DNA of 7,139 bases, taken from assembly GCA_903921605.1 (NCBI GenBank), contig CAIXQV010000661.1:1-7139 (forward strand). The letters run 5' to 3'. Of the stretch, positions 1 through 5,847 are shown one piece after another; within the stretch, counting starts at the first letter, position 1; each line of letters opens with the position of its first letter. The notes below the pieces were generated by a model that worked only from the letters and a program-made list of their open reading frames with translations, was not told where the DNA came from and did no database searches. The stretch comes from an uncultured Planctomycetaceae bacterium. GTDB lineage: Bacteria > Planctomycetota > Planctomycetia > Planctomycetales > Planctomycetaceae. A program made the position numbers and the translations under genes.

Positions 1-995
1 GGAGAGAACGTGCCGATTTGCGTATCGACGTTGTCCATCAGTCCATCAATGGACTGAAAAATGTCGATGTTGAACGGCGCAACATTGCCGTTTGCGATTT
101 CATACGTAATCGCGATTCCGGTGCCCCCATTGCCCGTCGCGCTCGTCATGCGGATGTCCGGGCGCTCAGTGGCGAAGTTGACAAGCAGATTCATCGAACC
201 AGAGGTTGCGTGGTTGTTTGAATACACCGCGATGCGGTATTCCTGACCGGGAACCGCATTCGAGATATTCAGCGAAGTGAGCGGCCCCTGGAGCAGCGTT
301 CCGGCGGCATTAAAAAGAGCCAGTCGCTGAGTAAATGTCGCCGCCGCTGCCGAAATTGTTAAGACTCCGTTCGCGTCAGCAGGGGCCGTGATCGAGTAGT
401 AGTCGATGTCGGTTGGGACATCCAACGTTACTGCTGCTGAGGCGTCCCCTAAGGCATCGGGTGTCAATGGGAACGAGCCCGATTTGAAGGGTGCAGAAAC
501 GATAATCGAAACATTGCCCGCCGTCGTCGCTGGCTCATCCCCCACGGCAATGATGTAGCGAACATCTGCAGTCAGATTGATAGTCAACTTCGCATCATCA
601 TTAAACAACGACACGTCGTCGTTGTAACCAATACGTGCCCCGGTACTGGCAATATAAACCGCGACCTCAGGATCGGTGGTATTTCCAAAGTCGCCCACGT
701 CAATCGTGTACGCTCCGGTGAACTGGGGGGCAAAGAAATAGGAATCCACATCACCGGCGAAGTCGATGAACGCATCAAACGCGGGCGTGTCGTTCACCAA
801 ATCGACATCCGGGCCGTTATACACGACCAAGTCGCCCTCAGCGAAAGTCTGTGTGGCCGGGAGAGTCAGCACGCATCGTTGTTCAAGCTGTTCGTGCTGC
901 AGAAGTCTGAGCGTGTCACGGTTTCGGGACTGTTGCCGTTGAGGAAATCGGGCGTCTCGCCAAACTCGAACGAAAGCTTCTCGCATGAATTTCAT
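1..995 (-). CDS. Secreted planctomycete repeat protein, LEPR-XLL type N-terminus (partial, C-terminus off the left edge)
   Basis: The minus-strand frame is open from ATG at 995 to the left edge, giving 331 codons without a stop. The start is supported by GAGG at 1006-1003, seven bases upstream, and by an in-frame TAA at 1010-1008. A second in-frame ATG lies three codons on. Residues 1-36 are basic and lack a classical hydrophobic signal. Residues 37-43 read LEQRCVL, matching the planctomycete LEPR-XLL motif (LExRxLL), which is known from the N-termini of large extracellular proteins. Residues about 74-168 and 180-275 are two beta-rich, Asp/Gly-rich repeats resembling bacterial pre-peptidase C-terminal (PPC) domains, for example DVDSYFF, TADVRYIIAVGD and DIDYYSITAP. 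From residue 280 a further module (PDIRMTSATG, ITYEIANGN) resembles CARDB. The role is inferred to be surface-exposed or secreted; no enzymatic domain is visible in this part. I am confident it is a real gene and less sure of the domain names. Confidence 0.85.
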   Translation of the reverse strand, partial: MKFMREAFVRVWRDARFPQRQQSRNRDTLRLLQHEQLEQRCVLTLPATQTFAEGDLVVYNGPDVDLVNDTPAFDAFIDFAGDVDSYFFAPQFTGAYTIDVGDFGNTTDPEVAVYIASTGARIGYNDDVSLFNDDAKLTINLTADVRYIIAVGDEPATTAGNVSIIVSAPFKSGSFPLTPDALGDASAAVTLDVPTDIDYYSITAPADANGVLTISAAAATFTQRLALFNAAGTLLQGPLTSLNISNAVPGQEYRIAVYSNNHATSGSMNLLVNFATERPDIRMTSATGNGGTGIAITYEIANGNVAPFNIDIFQSIDGLMDNVDTQIGTFS

Positions 996-1408
996 TGTTA
1001 CGCCTCGTTAGAACGCCTCGAGAACAGGTGTCTGACAGTGTGTCAGTCAACCGATTCTGGGGCCCAAAGGGATAAGACGATGAGACCAAGGGCAGAAACT
1101 GCAGTGAAGCTTGACGAGCTGTCGTCTCTTCGGGTCGACTGAAAAATGATGGCCGACTGTGTTGCTCGCAGTGTTTGCAATGGCAATTGTTTGATCGCGA
1201 TATCCTACTGAGCGTATCGTCTTTCGTAAAAGGCGGCAATCATGTTCCTGAGAATCTGTCTCGATACAGGACGCGATACGGCGATGCATTGATTTGAGAA
1301 AAAGTTTTTTCGGTCAGCGGATTACTGTCGAACGCGTTTCAATACCACGAATTGGATGAATGACAAGCAATTTGCCTTCCGTGTTGATCAAGGAGTTGGT
1401 CAGCGACC
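996..1408. other. Intergenic spacer upstream of the secreted repeat protein
   Basis: I see no convincing gene in these 413 bases; the short open frames on both strands have no recognisable protein character. The stretch holds the likely promoter region of the minus-strand gene starting at 995 and an inverted repeat at 1032-1046, listed separately. At 1298-1311 there is an A/T-rich near-palindrome (GAAAAA, GT, TTTTTC) that could be a weak hairpin or simply AT-rich sequence. Confidence 0.5.
1032..1050 (-). promoter_or_regulatory. Possible -35 element with overlapping inverted repeat upstream of the secreted repeat protein
   Basis: On the minus strand TTGACT (1050-1045) resembles a sigma70 -35 box and overlaps the perfect inverted repeat CTGACA-CAC-TGTCAG (1046-1032). 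It lies about 40-55 bases upstream of the ATG at 995. A -10 hexamer at the right distance is poor; the best candidate is TGTTCT with 18-base spacing. The repeat would sit between the two boxes, where a repressor could bind. It is placed by pattern only, and the six-base arms could occur by chance. Confidence 0.25.
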
Positions 1409-1794
1409 CGGATCCCCGATCGACTTCGAACGACGGATGAACTTCGGGAATTGGTGCTGAAGTTGGCCCGTGAAAACTGAAATCAAGTGGAGGCATTGTG
1501 AAACGGAACACGCCTCTGTCAACGAATCTGCTAGCCCATGGGGAGTGGTTCACCCAGACACTGAAGCTCGCATGCCTGAACAAGTTCGTTGTCGTTGGGG
1601 AAGAACATCTCGATCATGTGAGCCAAAACGGGCGCCGTCATTACAGCCAGGAAAGACCGCATTCATCTCCCGATCAATTGCCGCCAGATTTTTCTGCGTC
1701 ACCAGAAGGATGGCGGATAGTGCGTATCAACGATATGACCTGCAATTCGAAGTTTGGTGGCGGTACCAACTCGTACTCGCGACGGGCGGTTTGA
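1409..1794 (+). pseudogene. Remnant of an integrase-core (IS481/IS3-like) transposase, internally deleted and frameshifted
   Basis: Two pieces in different frames resemble one rve-type transposase. Piece one (about 1409-1477, ending at TGA 1478) contains RTTDELRELVLKLAREN, like the helical segment that precedes the WGY motif in this family. Piece two (about 1474-1794, ending TGA) reads LKSSGGIVKRNTPLSTNLLA, then HGEWF, matching the usual LPPRSPNLNAxAERF stretch that holds the third catalytic acid (E of HGEWF). It continues with CLNKFVVVGEEHLDH, HYSQERPH and a C-terminal CNSKFGGGTNSYSRRAV, like the family's C..rLGGLLrhYyRrAA ending. The catalytic core between the pieces, including the first two Asp residues, is absent, so the protein cannot be active. 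A GTG at 1498 opens a 98-codon frame for piece two, but no ribosome-binding site supports it. I found no terminal repeats. Family placement is from memory of motifs. Confidence 0.65.
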
Positions 1795-2003
1795 CAATTG
1801 ACATCAGGCCGAAGAACCAAAACGGCAGACTTCGGTGCCATTGCTCACCCAGGAGATTCAAACTCGTGAAGGTTGGATTCTGCCGTTGCGTGGCGAAAGC
1901 AATCATTTTTGCATCTTTGTGATCGCAAACCAGTCGTTGTTTCGGCTGTCGAATTCGTCAACTCTCAACGGCGACGAGTAACCGCAAAATTCGGTTTGTG
2001 AGT
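1795..2003. other. Spacer downstream of the transposase remnant
   Basis: No gene is supported here. Two small inverted repeats are visible: CCGAAG/CTTCGG at 1809-1814 and 1830-1835 (15-base loop), and AACCG/CGGTT at 1980-1984 and 1992-1996 (7-base loop). The second lies eight bases beyond the stop of the minus-strand open stretch that ends at 2004, but it has no T-run, so it is a weak terminator candidate at best. Confidence 0.4.
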
Positions 2004-2322
2004 TCATCGGCGTGTCAGGTCGAAGTGGTTCAGTCGCTCTGGTGGATTCGCCAATGCTGTGTCGATACGCTGCATTTCTTGTCCGACGTCACGCATCTCC
2101 TGCCCCGAATTGAATACAGCGATCCGTACGCGGCCGATCAGCTCCTGCAGTTCTTGTAGAATTAATTGCGAAAGCTGGCCGCCGTCAGAATGGCTCGGGC
2201 AGCGTCAGGCCACACGCGTCACCGACGCCGTTGACGAAGATCCGTTTGTCGGGTCGGCCGATGTTGGCGTAGAGAACGGCGTGTTCAAGGTGCTTTCCGT
2301 GTCCCTGAAGAATACGGTGCAG
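2004..2322 (-). pseudogene. Unrecognised gene remnant in two frames (probable frameshift)
   Basis: Two minus-strand stretches look protein-like but neither has an ATG, GTG or TTG start near its beginning. The first (2322-2185) reads GKHLEHAVLYANIGRPDKR, then IFVNGVGDACGLTLPEPF, and stops at TGA 2187-2185. The second (2204-2004) reads HSDGGQLSQLILQELQELIG, then RVRIAVFNSGQEMRD and a Gln/Glu-rich amphipathic tail ending at TGA 2006-2004. They overlap around 2185-2204, so removing one base near GAGCCATTC (2189-2197) would join LTLPE to HSDGGQ. I do not recognise the family. The first stretch overlaps the last codons of the pectate-lyase-like gene in another frame. Chance open frames are the alternative; the varied amino-acid makeup and the neat join argue mildly against this. 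Confidence 0.35.
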
Positions 2323-4207
2323 TCATGCCTTCGCCCCGTTTCACGATTTTGGTTTCGGTGCCGCGAGTCTCGCGAATCAGCGTTTCGAACGGATCGCCGC
2401 TGTAGCAGACTTCATTAAAGAACGTAAAGACAGACGAGTTGTCCGTCACAAACATCGGCGCAAGTTTTCCTGCGGTGGTTGTGTAGCTGAAGCCGCCGAG
2501 AACTTCACTGTGGCCGTTGTTCGTCGTGTTCAACAGCGTGCCGCCTCGTTCCGTCTTGTAGCCCAGGATCCACAGGTTTCCGCCGTTGTTCGAGAGATGT
2601 GTCCCTTCGTTTTCAACATTCAACTGCCTGGCCCACACGTTTTGACCTGGATTGAAACGCAGATCATCAGTCGTAACATCTTCAAAGTAGACATCTCCGT
2701 TCGTACGGCAATCGACAGATCGTACCCCAATGCTGCGCAGGACGACGGGCCGTTTGGTGTTGATCCGGATTCCACCATGGATGTGAGCAATATGCTCGAT
2801 CGTGACAATGGGGGACTCACCGTCTTCGATGATGATGTCGGGCTTGGAGTTCGAGGAGTAGTCGATCCATGCTCCAGTCCCGATCAGCCGGCTCACTTTG
2901 CCTCGGAGCCGTATGGGCTGCGTCAGGTTATAAAATCCCGGCAGGAAAACGGTCGTCGCACCCGAATCGATTGCACGTTGTATAGCGGCTGACGAATCCT
3001 GATTGCCAGTCGGATCCGCGCCGAACTTGTCGACCACAGCCCACAAATTGGGAGCATCCTTTTCCGAGACAGGAGTTTCTTTCACTGGAAGTCGTAGCGA
3101 TCCGGATACTGAGCCAAATAGCTGAGTCGAACTGTGTGAACAAAACTCACCGACGTTCGGCCCGAGAGTGCCAGGCTTGTCGTCGTTCGAAAGCCGCACG
3201 GCCGCGTACCAGTCAGGAGTTTCCACGTCTCCAATCGCGCGGCTGTAGCCGGTGCTGGTGACGTCGCGAACGAAGAGCCTTCCACCGTTATAGTTGATGA
3301 TGGCAGGAACTTGATTGGCTCCGTCGAGCCCCTTCAGTGTCGCATCAAGCAGGCAGAATGTTCCATAAGTGCGAATCGCCGGCACGCGATTTACGCTCAG
3401 CAGACTTCGAACACTGATCGCCTGACCTTCGTTGTCAAATCCGAACTGCGATTGATCGCGCAGAGTAATATTTTCGAAGGTCTGGCTGTTCACCGCTCGC
3501 GATGTTGCGATGCCTTTTTGAAAACCAACAATCTCACAGTTTTGCACAAGCAGCGGACCGTTCATGTCTCGATGACCAAGGTCGAGCCCAATCAAACCGC
3601 TGTTGTTTCCGGCGACGATCCGACAATTGCGGGCTGCTCCGAAGTTGTTCGAATAGAACTGCAACCCAATCGCACTCGGATTATTGTTTCCGACGTCGAA
3701 GGTCATGTCCTGAATGTAGTTGTGAAACCAATCCGCAGACCCAAAGCCACCACACCACATGATGCTGCCAGGCTTTTCAATTTCAGTGAAGGTCGAATCT
3801 TTCAGGCGAATGATCGTTTTGGTGGCACTCTGTCCCTGAAGAAAATTCATTCCCCAGGCGTCTTTGCCTTCAGTGTTTTTCTTAGACCAGTTCAGCGTCC
3901 TGGAAACCAGATACGTTCCGTTCGGAAAGTAGAGTATCTTGTGTTGCCCCATGATATCCGACAATGCTCGCTGCAAAACATCGGTGTCGTCTGTCGTTCC
4001 GTCGCCTTTTGCGTAATACGGTGACTTCGTGACATCAACGACCGCCGCACAATTCGGGTAGGCAACATTCGTATTGTTGCTGAATTTGGCCCCAGCGACG
4101 AAGACCTCATCAGCTCGTGCAATAGTCGTCGAAAGCACCAGCAGCAGACTGGCAACGGAGCAACGAAAGTATTGTGATCGAGGTGCCACGCATTGATCTA
4201 AGAACAT
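2285..4207 (-). CDS. Exported pectate-lyase-like beta-helix protein with two Pectate_lyase_3 modules
   Basis: This is a 640-residue protein starting at ATG 4207, chosen over the in-frame TTG just upstream because GGGAG at 4219-4215 sits seven bases before the ATG. Residues 15-32 form a signal peptide (CSVASLLLVLSTTIARA) with an AxA-type cleavage site before D33, so it should be exported. The first module begins near residue 62, with YAKGDGTTDDTDVLQRAL (about 65-82) and ILYFPNGTYLVS (about 91-102). The second begins near residue 394, with KFGADPTGNQDSSAAIQRAI and VFLPGFYNLTQPIRL. Both are hallmark opening motifs of the Pectate_lyase_3/GH28-like right-handed beta-helix family. The segments between are Asn/Gly-rich rungs such as NYNGGRLFVRDVTSTGYSRA. 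The role is probably binding or cleaving polysaccharide outside the cytoplasm; substrate and catalytic residues cannot be read from the sequence. No frameshift is visible. It appears to be a single-gene unit, with no close partner on the same strand. Confidence 0.85.
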   Translation of the reverse strand: MFLDQCVAPRSQYFRCSVASLLLVLSTTIARADEVFVAGAKFSNNTNVAYPNCAAVVDVTKSPYYAKGDGTTDDTDVLQRALSDIMGQHKILYFPNGTYLVSRTLNWSKKNTEGKDAWGMNFLQGQSATKTIIRLKDSTFTEIEKPGSIMWCGGFGSADWFHNYIQDMTFDVGNNNPSAIGLQFYSNNFGAARNCRIVAGNNSGLIGLDLGHRDMNGPLLVQNCEIVGFQKGIATSRAVNSQTFENITLRDQSQFGFDNEGQAISVRSLLSVNRVPAIRTYGTFCLLDATLKGLDGANQVPAIINYNGGRLFVRDVTSTGYSRAIGDVETPDWYAAVRLSNDDKPGTLGPNVGEFCSHSSTQLFGSVSGSLRLPVKETPVSEKDAPNLWAVVDKFGADPTGNQDSSAAIQRAIDSGATTVFLPGFYNLTQPIRLRGKVSRLIGTGAWIDYSSNSKPDIIIEDGESPIVTIEHIAHIHGGIRINTKRPVVLRSIGVRSVDCRTNGDVYFEDVTTDDLRFNPGQNVWARQLNVENEGTHLSNNGGNLWILGYKTERGGTLLNTTNNGHSEVLGGFSYTTTAGKLAPMFVTDNSSVFTFFNEVCYSGDPFETLIRETRGTETKIVKRGEGMTAPYSSGTRKAP

Positions 4208-4399
4208 CAAATTACTCCCGAATATCTTCAGGCCAACAAGTCCTGCTTAAGAAGCTGGTGTTCATGGAACCGTGCGTTTAACTCAACGCTGCCGATCTGC
4301 TGAGCTATCTTGATGCGACGTTTCGTTCTTTGAGCTTGCGCAAACGTTTCGGCTGAAGATCGATCGGCATCATCCCCGCCCGGCCACTCGTCATATCAT
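4208..4399. other. Upstream region of the pectate-lyase-like gene
   Basis: These 192 bases should hold the promoter of the minus-strand gene at 4207, but I see no good -35/-10 pair. A 29-codon minus-strand frame (4394-4305) has GGAG five bases before its ATG and a basic C-terminal half (QPKRLRKLKERNVASR). It is too short to call with confidence. A tRNA-like stretch at about 4260-4314 was examined and rejected. Confidence 0.35.
4215..4219 (-). promoter_or_regulatory. Ribosome-binding site fixing the start of the pectate-lyase-like gene
   Basis: GGGAG on the minus strand lies seven bases upstream of ATG 4207 and only four from the alternative TTG at 4210. This favours the ATG, one codon shorter than the longest frame. 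Confidence 0.7.
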
Positions 4400-4424
4400 C
4401 TCCACTTGCAAATCACAAGTGGAG
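4400..4424. repeat. Perfect inverted repeat (9-base arms, 7-base loop)
   Basis: CTCCACTTG (4400-4408) and CAAGTGGAG (4416-4424) are exact reverse complements around CAAATCA. On the minus strand this lies about 44 bases beyond the stop of the serine-hydrolase fragment, where a transcription terminator could sit. There is no T-run on either strand, so intrinsic termination is doubtful; an RNA-end-stabilising hairpin is an alternative. Confidence 0.5.
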
Positions 4425-4467
4425 GTGCGTCCAACCTGGCAACAATGCAGCCCAATTGGGCGACCAA

Positions 4468-4653
4468 CTACTTTCCTGCGAAGCGATGCATCAGGCGCTG
4501 CTGGATTTCCGCGAACGCCGTTGATTCCAGATCGTTGCCGTCTTTGTCCAGCGTTGCGTTCGCCATGATGGCGATCGCGAAGTCGACGTCAGGAAAGGCT
4601 TCCACTTTGGCGAACCAAAAGCCGTCGCTGCCGTTATGGACAATAATGGCTAC
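4468..4653 (-). pseudogene. C-terminal fragment of a serine hydrolase (beta-lactamase/esterase class C-like)
   Basis: The minus-strand frame ending at TAG 4470-4468 encodes about 61 residues that look like the end of a beta-lactamase-related serine hydrolase. These include IIVHNGSDGFWFAKVEAFP, with an HNG in the position of the third active-site box (HxG/KTG), then the core strand VDFAIAIMANAT, and a final helix AFAEIQQRLMHRFAGK. The homology-like stretch begins near 4653. A few codons further upstream the frame hits an in-frame TGA (4692-4690), and no start codon, SxxK motif or YxN motif lies in this window. It is therefore a 5'-truncated remnant cut at about the point where the plus-strand ATPase fragment begins. 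It lies antisense to the first 80 or so codons of the plus-strand open frame. The family call is from motif memory. Confidence 0.65.
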
Positions 4654-5347
4654 GTTTGAGGAACTATTGACGGCACGGATGACGCTCTTTCAACAACTAG
4701 TCGCCGAGTCTCAAAAACGCACAGAACTGCGAACGTCCCAGGCGGACAGGCTCACAATGCAATTGGGAAGGGATCTGGATGGCGAAGTGCTCCGGATCGA
4801 AGTTAAGGCGAATCCGCTCGCCGACAAAAGTGAATTCGGCGTATGGTTGGAAAAACACATTGATGCTGTTTTTCCTCGATTCAAGCTGCAACGCAGGTCG
4901 GCGTTACTTGCGTCCGGGTTGATGCCAAATACGTTGCGAGACCTGCTGCTCCACGAGGGAACGCCAGACACGTCTGCACTGATAAATCAGCACCAGAGGG
5001 CGGAGGATGGCGACTCCCCGCTTGTCATCGATCAGCCAGAGGAAAATCTCGATAATCGGCTCATTCGCCAAGTGATTGTAAATATCCTTGCCAGCATGAA
5101 ACTTCGGCGACAAGTAATTATCGCAACGCATAACCCAAATCTTCCCGTCTTGGGAGATGCGGAACAGTGTGTTGTCTTGCAAGCCACCGGCCGCGACCTG
5201 TCGCGAATGGTCGCGGCGGGTAGTCTTGATTCGCCGCATGTAGCCCGTTACATCACCGACATCATGGAAGGAGGCCGCGAAGCTTTTCAGTACAGGCAAT
5301 CCATCTATCAGACCCATTGGGAGTCCGAGATCGAAGAGTATTCATAA
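4646..5347 (+). pseudogene. C-terminal fragment of an SMC/TrlF-like ATPase (5' truncated)
   Basis: From the in-frame ATG at 4646 the frame encodes 233 residues. Residues 5-40 are a charged helical stretch like the end of a coiled coil. PLVIDQPEENLDN (125-137) is an extended Walker B/D-loop, and IIATHNPNLPVLGDAE (158-173) contains the H-loop His. The end IMEGGREAFQYRQ (206-218) is typical of PHP-associated TrlF-family and related AAA/ABC-like ATPases. Walker A, the N-terminal half and any PHP domain are missing. The signature region (LSxGQ) normally found just before Walker B is also absent, where the sequence passes directly from LINQHQ to RAEDGDSPLVID, suggesting an internal deletion. Complete relatives are several hundred residues longer. 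The open frame extends upstream to TTG 4406, but that part is antisense to the serine-hydrolase fragment and is not ATPase-like. No good ribosome-binding site precedes ATG 4646. It is probably nonfunctional. Confidence 0.7.
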
Positions 5348-5359
5348 CGCCCCGGCGGG

Positions 5360-5405
5360 CTGAGACGCTAGCCGATTTAAAAGCAGCGATCGGCTGGTGT
5401 CTCAG
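5360..5405. repeat. Long imperfect inverted repeat just after the ATPase remnant
   Basis: CTGAGACGCTAGCCGAT (5360-5376) pairs with ATCGGCTGGTGTCTCAG (5389-5405) over 17 base pairs, with two G-U wobbles when read as plus-strand RNA and a 12-base loop. It begins 13 bases after the stop at 5347. There is no T-run, so it is not a typical intrinsic terminator. A palindromic interspersed repeat or a miniature element end is plausible. Confidence 0.6.
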
Positions 5406-5621
5406 GCTCAGAAATGTCGTATTGTTTCCGCTTGCTGTCTTGGAGCAAAAGAATCTGGGGACGTTTTAGCGTACGTACACTTTGTGTGATCAAAGTTTCG
5501 AGCTGTTTTTCGACGAATTCGAAAGGCGTTGTTCGGCGCAGTTCTCGCTGTGTTTCGCAGAGAAGCTGCGGCAGCGTATAGCCCTAAGCTTCAGCCTGAG
5601 GTTCGTGAAAATAGGGGCTTC

Positions 5622-5657
5622 AAGCCGCGAAAACGGCGGCAGGAGCTTTCGCGGTTT
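5622..5657. repeat. Inverted repeat with 11-base-pair stem
   Basis: AAGCCGCGAAA (5622-5632) pairs with TTTCGCGGTTT (5647-5657), with a single G-U wobble and a 14-base GC-rich loop. No T-run follows. It lies inside the repeat-like spacer and may be part of an interspersed element. Confidence 0.45.
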
Positions 5658-5801
5658 CACGGCTCTGGCTCTGGCTTGGGTGTGGCATGTTTCCGCCGGC
5701 TAAAGCCTTGGGCTACGCGCTGCGGCCTCTTCGAGGCAGAAGGACTGCTCGCTCGCCGCGGATAACTCTGCCAGAAAACGAGATTCCACTGGCCGCAAAC
5801 A

Positions 5802-5840
5802 AAAACAGGTTTCCGCACGAATTGTGGGGAAACCTGTTTT
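5802..5840. terminator. Strong bidirectional intrinsic terminator
   Basis: AAAACAGGTTTCC (5802-5814) and GGAAACCTGTTTT (5828-5840) form a perfect 13-base-pair stem. CAC/GTG inside the loop adds three pairs after one mismatch. On the plus strand the stem ends in TTTT; on the minus strand it runs into TTTTTGTTTG, which is the better U-tract. It separates the decayed region on the left from the plus-strand genes on the right. Confidence 0.8.
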
Positions 5841-5847
5841 GATGTGA

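Larger units (their letters stand above)
5348..5847. other. Hairpin-rich intergenic region with probable interspersed repeats
   Basis: I see no credible gene in these 500 bases. Open frames of 73 and 78 codons run through 5482-5765 in two plus-strand frames, but they have no ribosome-binding sites and low-complexity, Arg/Ala/Leu-rich products. The region holds a 17-base-pair imperfect hairpin (5360-5405), ACTTTG/CAAAGT arms at 5479-5496, a stem at 5622-5657, a small GCCTC-TTC-GAGGC hairpin (5725-5737) and a strong terminator (5802-5840). This density of secondary structure, plus phrases such as CGCCGGCTAAAGCC, suggests interspersed intergenic repeat elements; copy number cannot be tested here. 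Confidence 0.5.

Noticed and set aside
916..1239. A 107-codon minus-strand frame across the start of the surface-protein gene
   Set aside because: It is in the wrong frame relative to the 331-codon frame that carries LEQRCVL, and its composition is Arg/Ser-rich and featureless.
1470..1922. A 150-codon plus-strand open frame
   Set aside because: It overlaps the transposase remnant in another frame. The product is Arg/Cys-rich without protein character, whereas the frame of 1498 matches transposase motifs.
3311..4024. A 237-codon plus-strand open frame
   Set aside because: It lies fully antisense to the pectate-lyase-like gene, whose signal peptide, ribosome-binding site and family motifs are clear. 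The plus-strand product shows no recognisable motif.
4255..4316. A tRNA-like stretch on the minus strand (TAGCTCAGCAGATCGG... then GGTTCCATGAACACC)
   Set aside because: The D-arm-like start is suggestive, but the stem GCGTT/AACGC encloses a six-base loop instead of seven, the T-arm does not fit GGTTCRANYCC, and no acceptor stem pairs (CATCAAG has no complement downstream). At most it is a chance match.
4305..4394. A 29-codon minus-strand frame with GGAG five bases before its ATG
   Set aside because: It is too short to support without homologues. The ribosome-binding match is provided by the hairpin at 4400-4424 and may be coincidental. The basic product (QPKRLRKLKERNVASR) is noted only in case relatives conserve it.
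5482..5765. Two overlapping plus-strand frames of 73 and 78 codons
   Set aside because: There are no ribosome-binding sites, the compositions are biased, and the region is repeat-like and full of hairpins.
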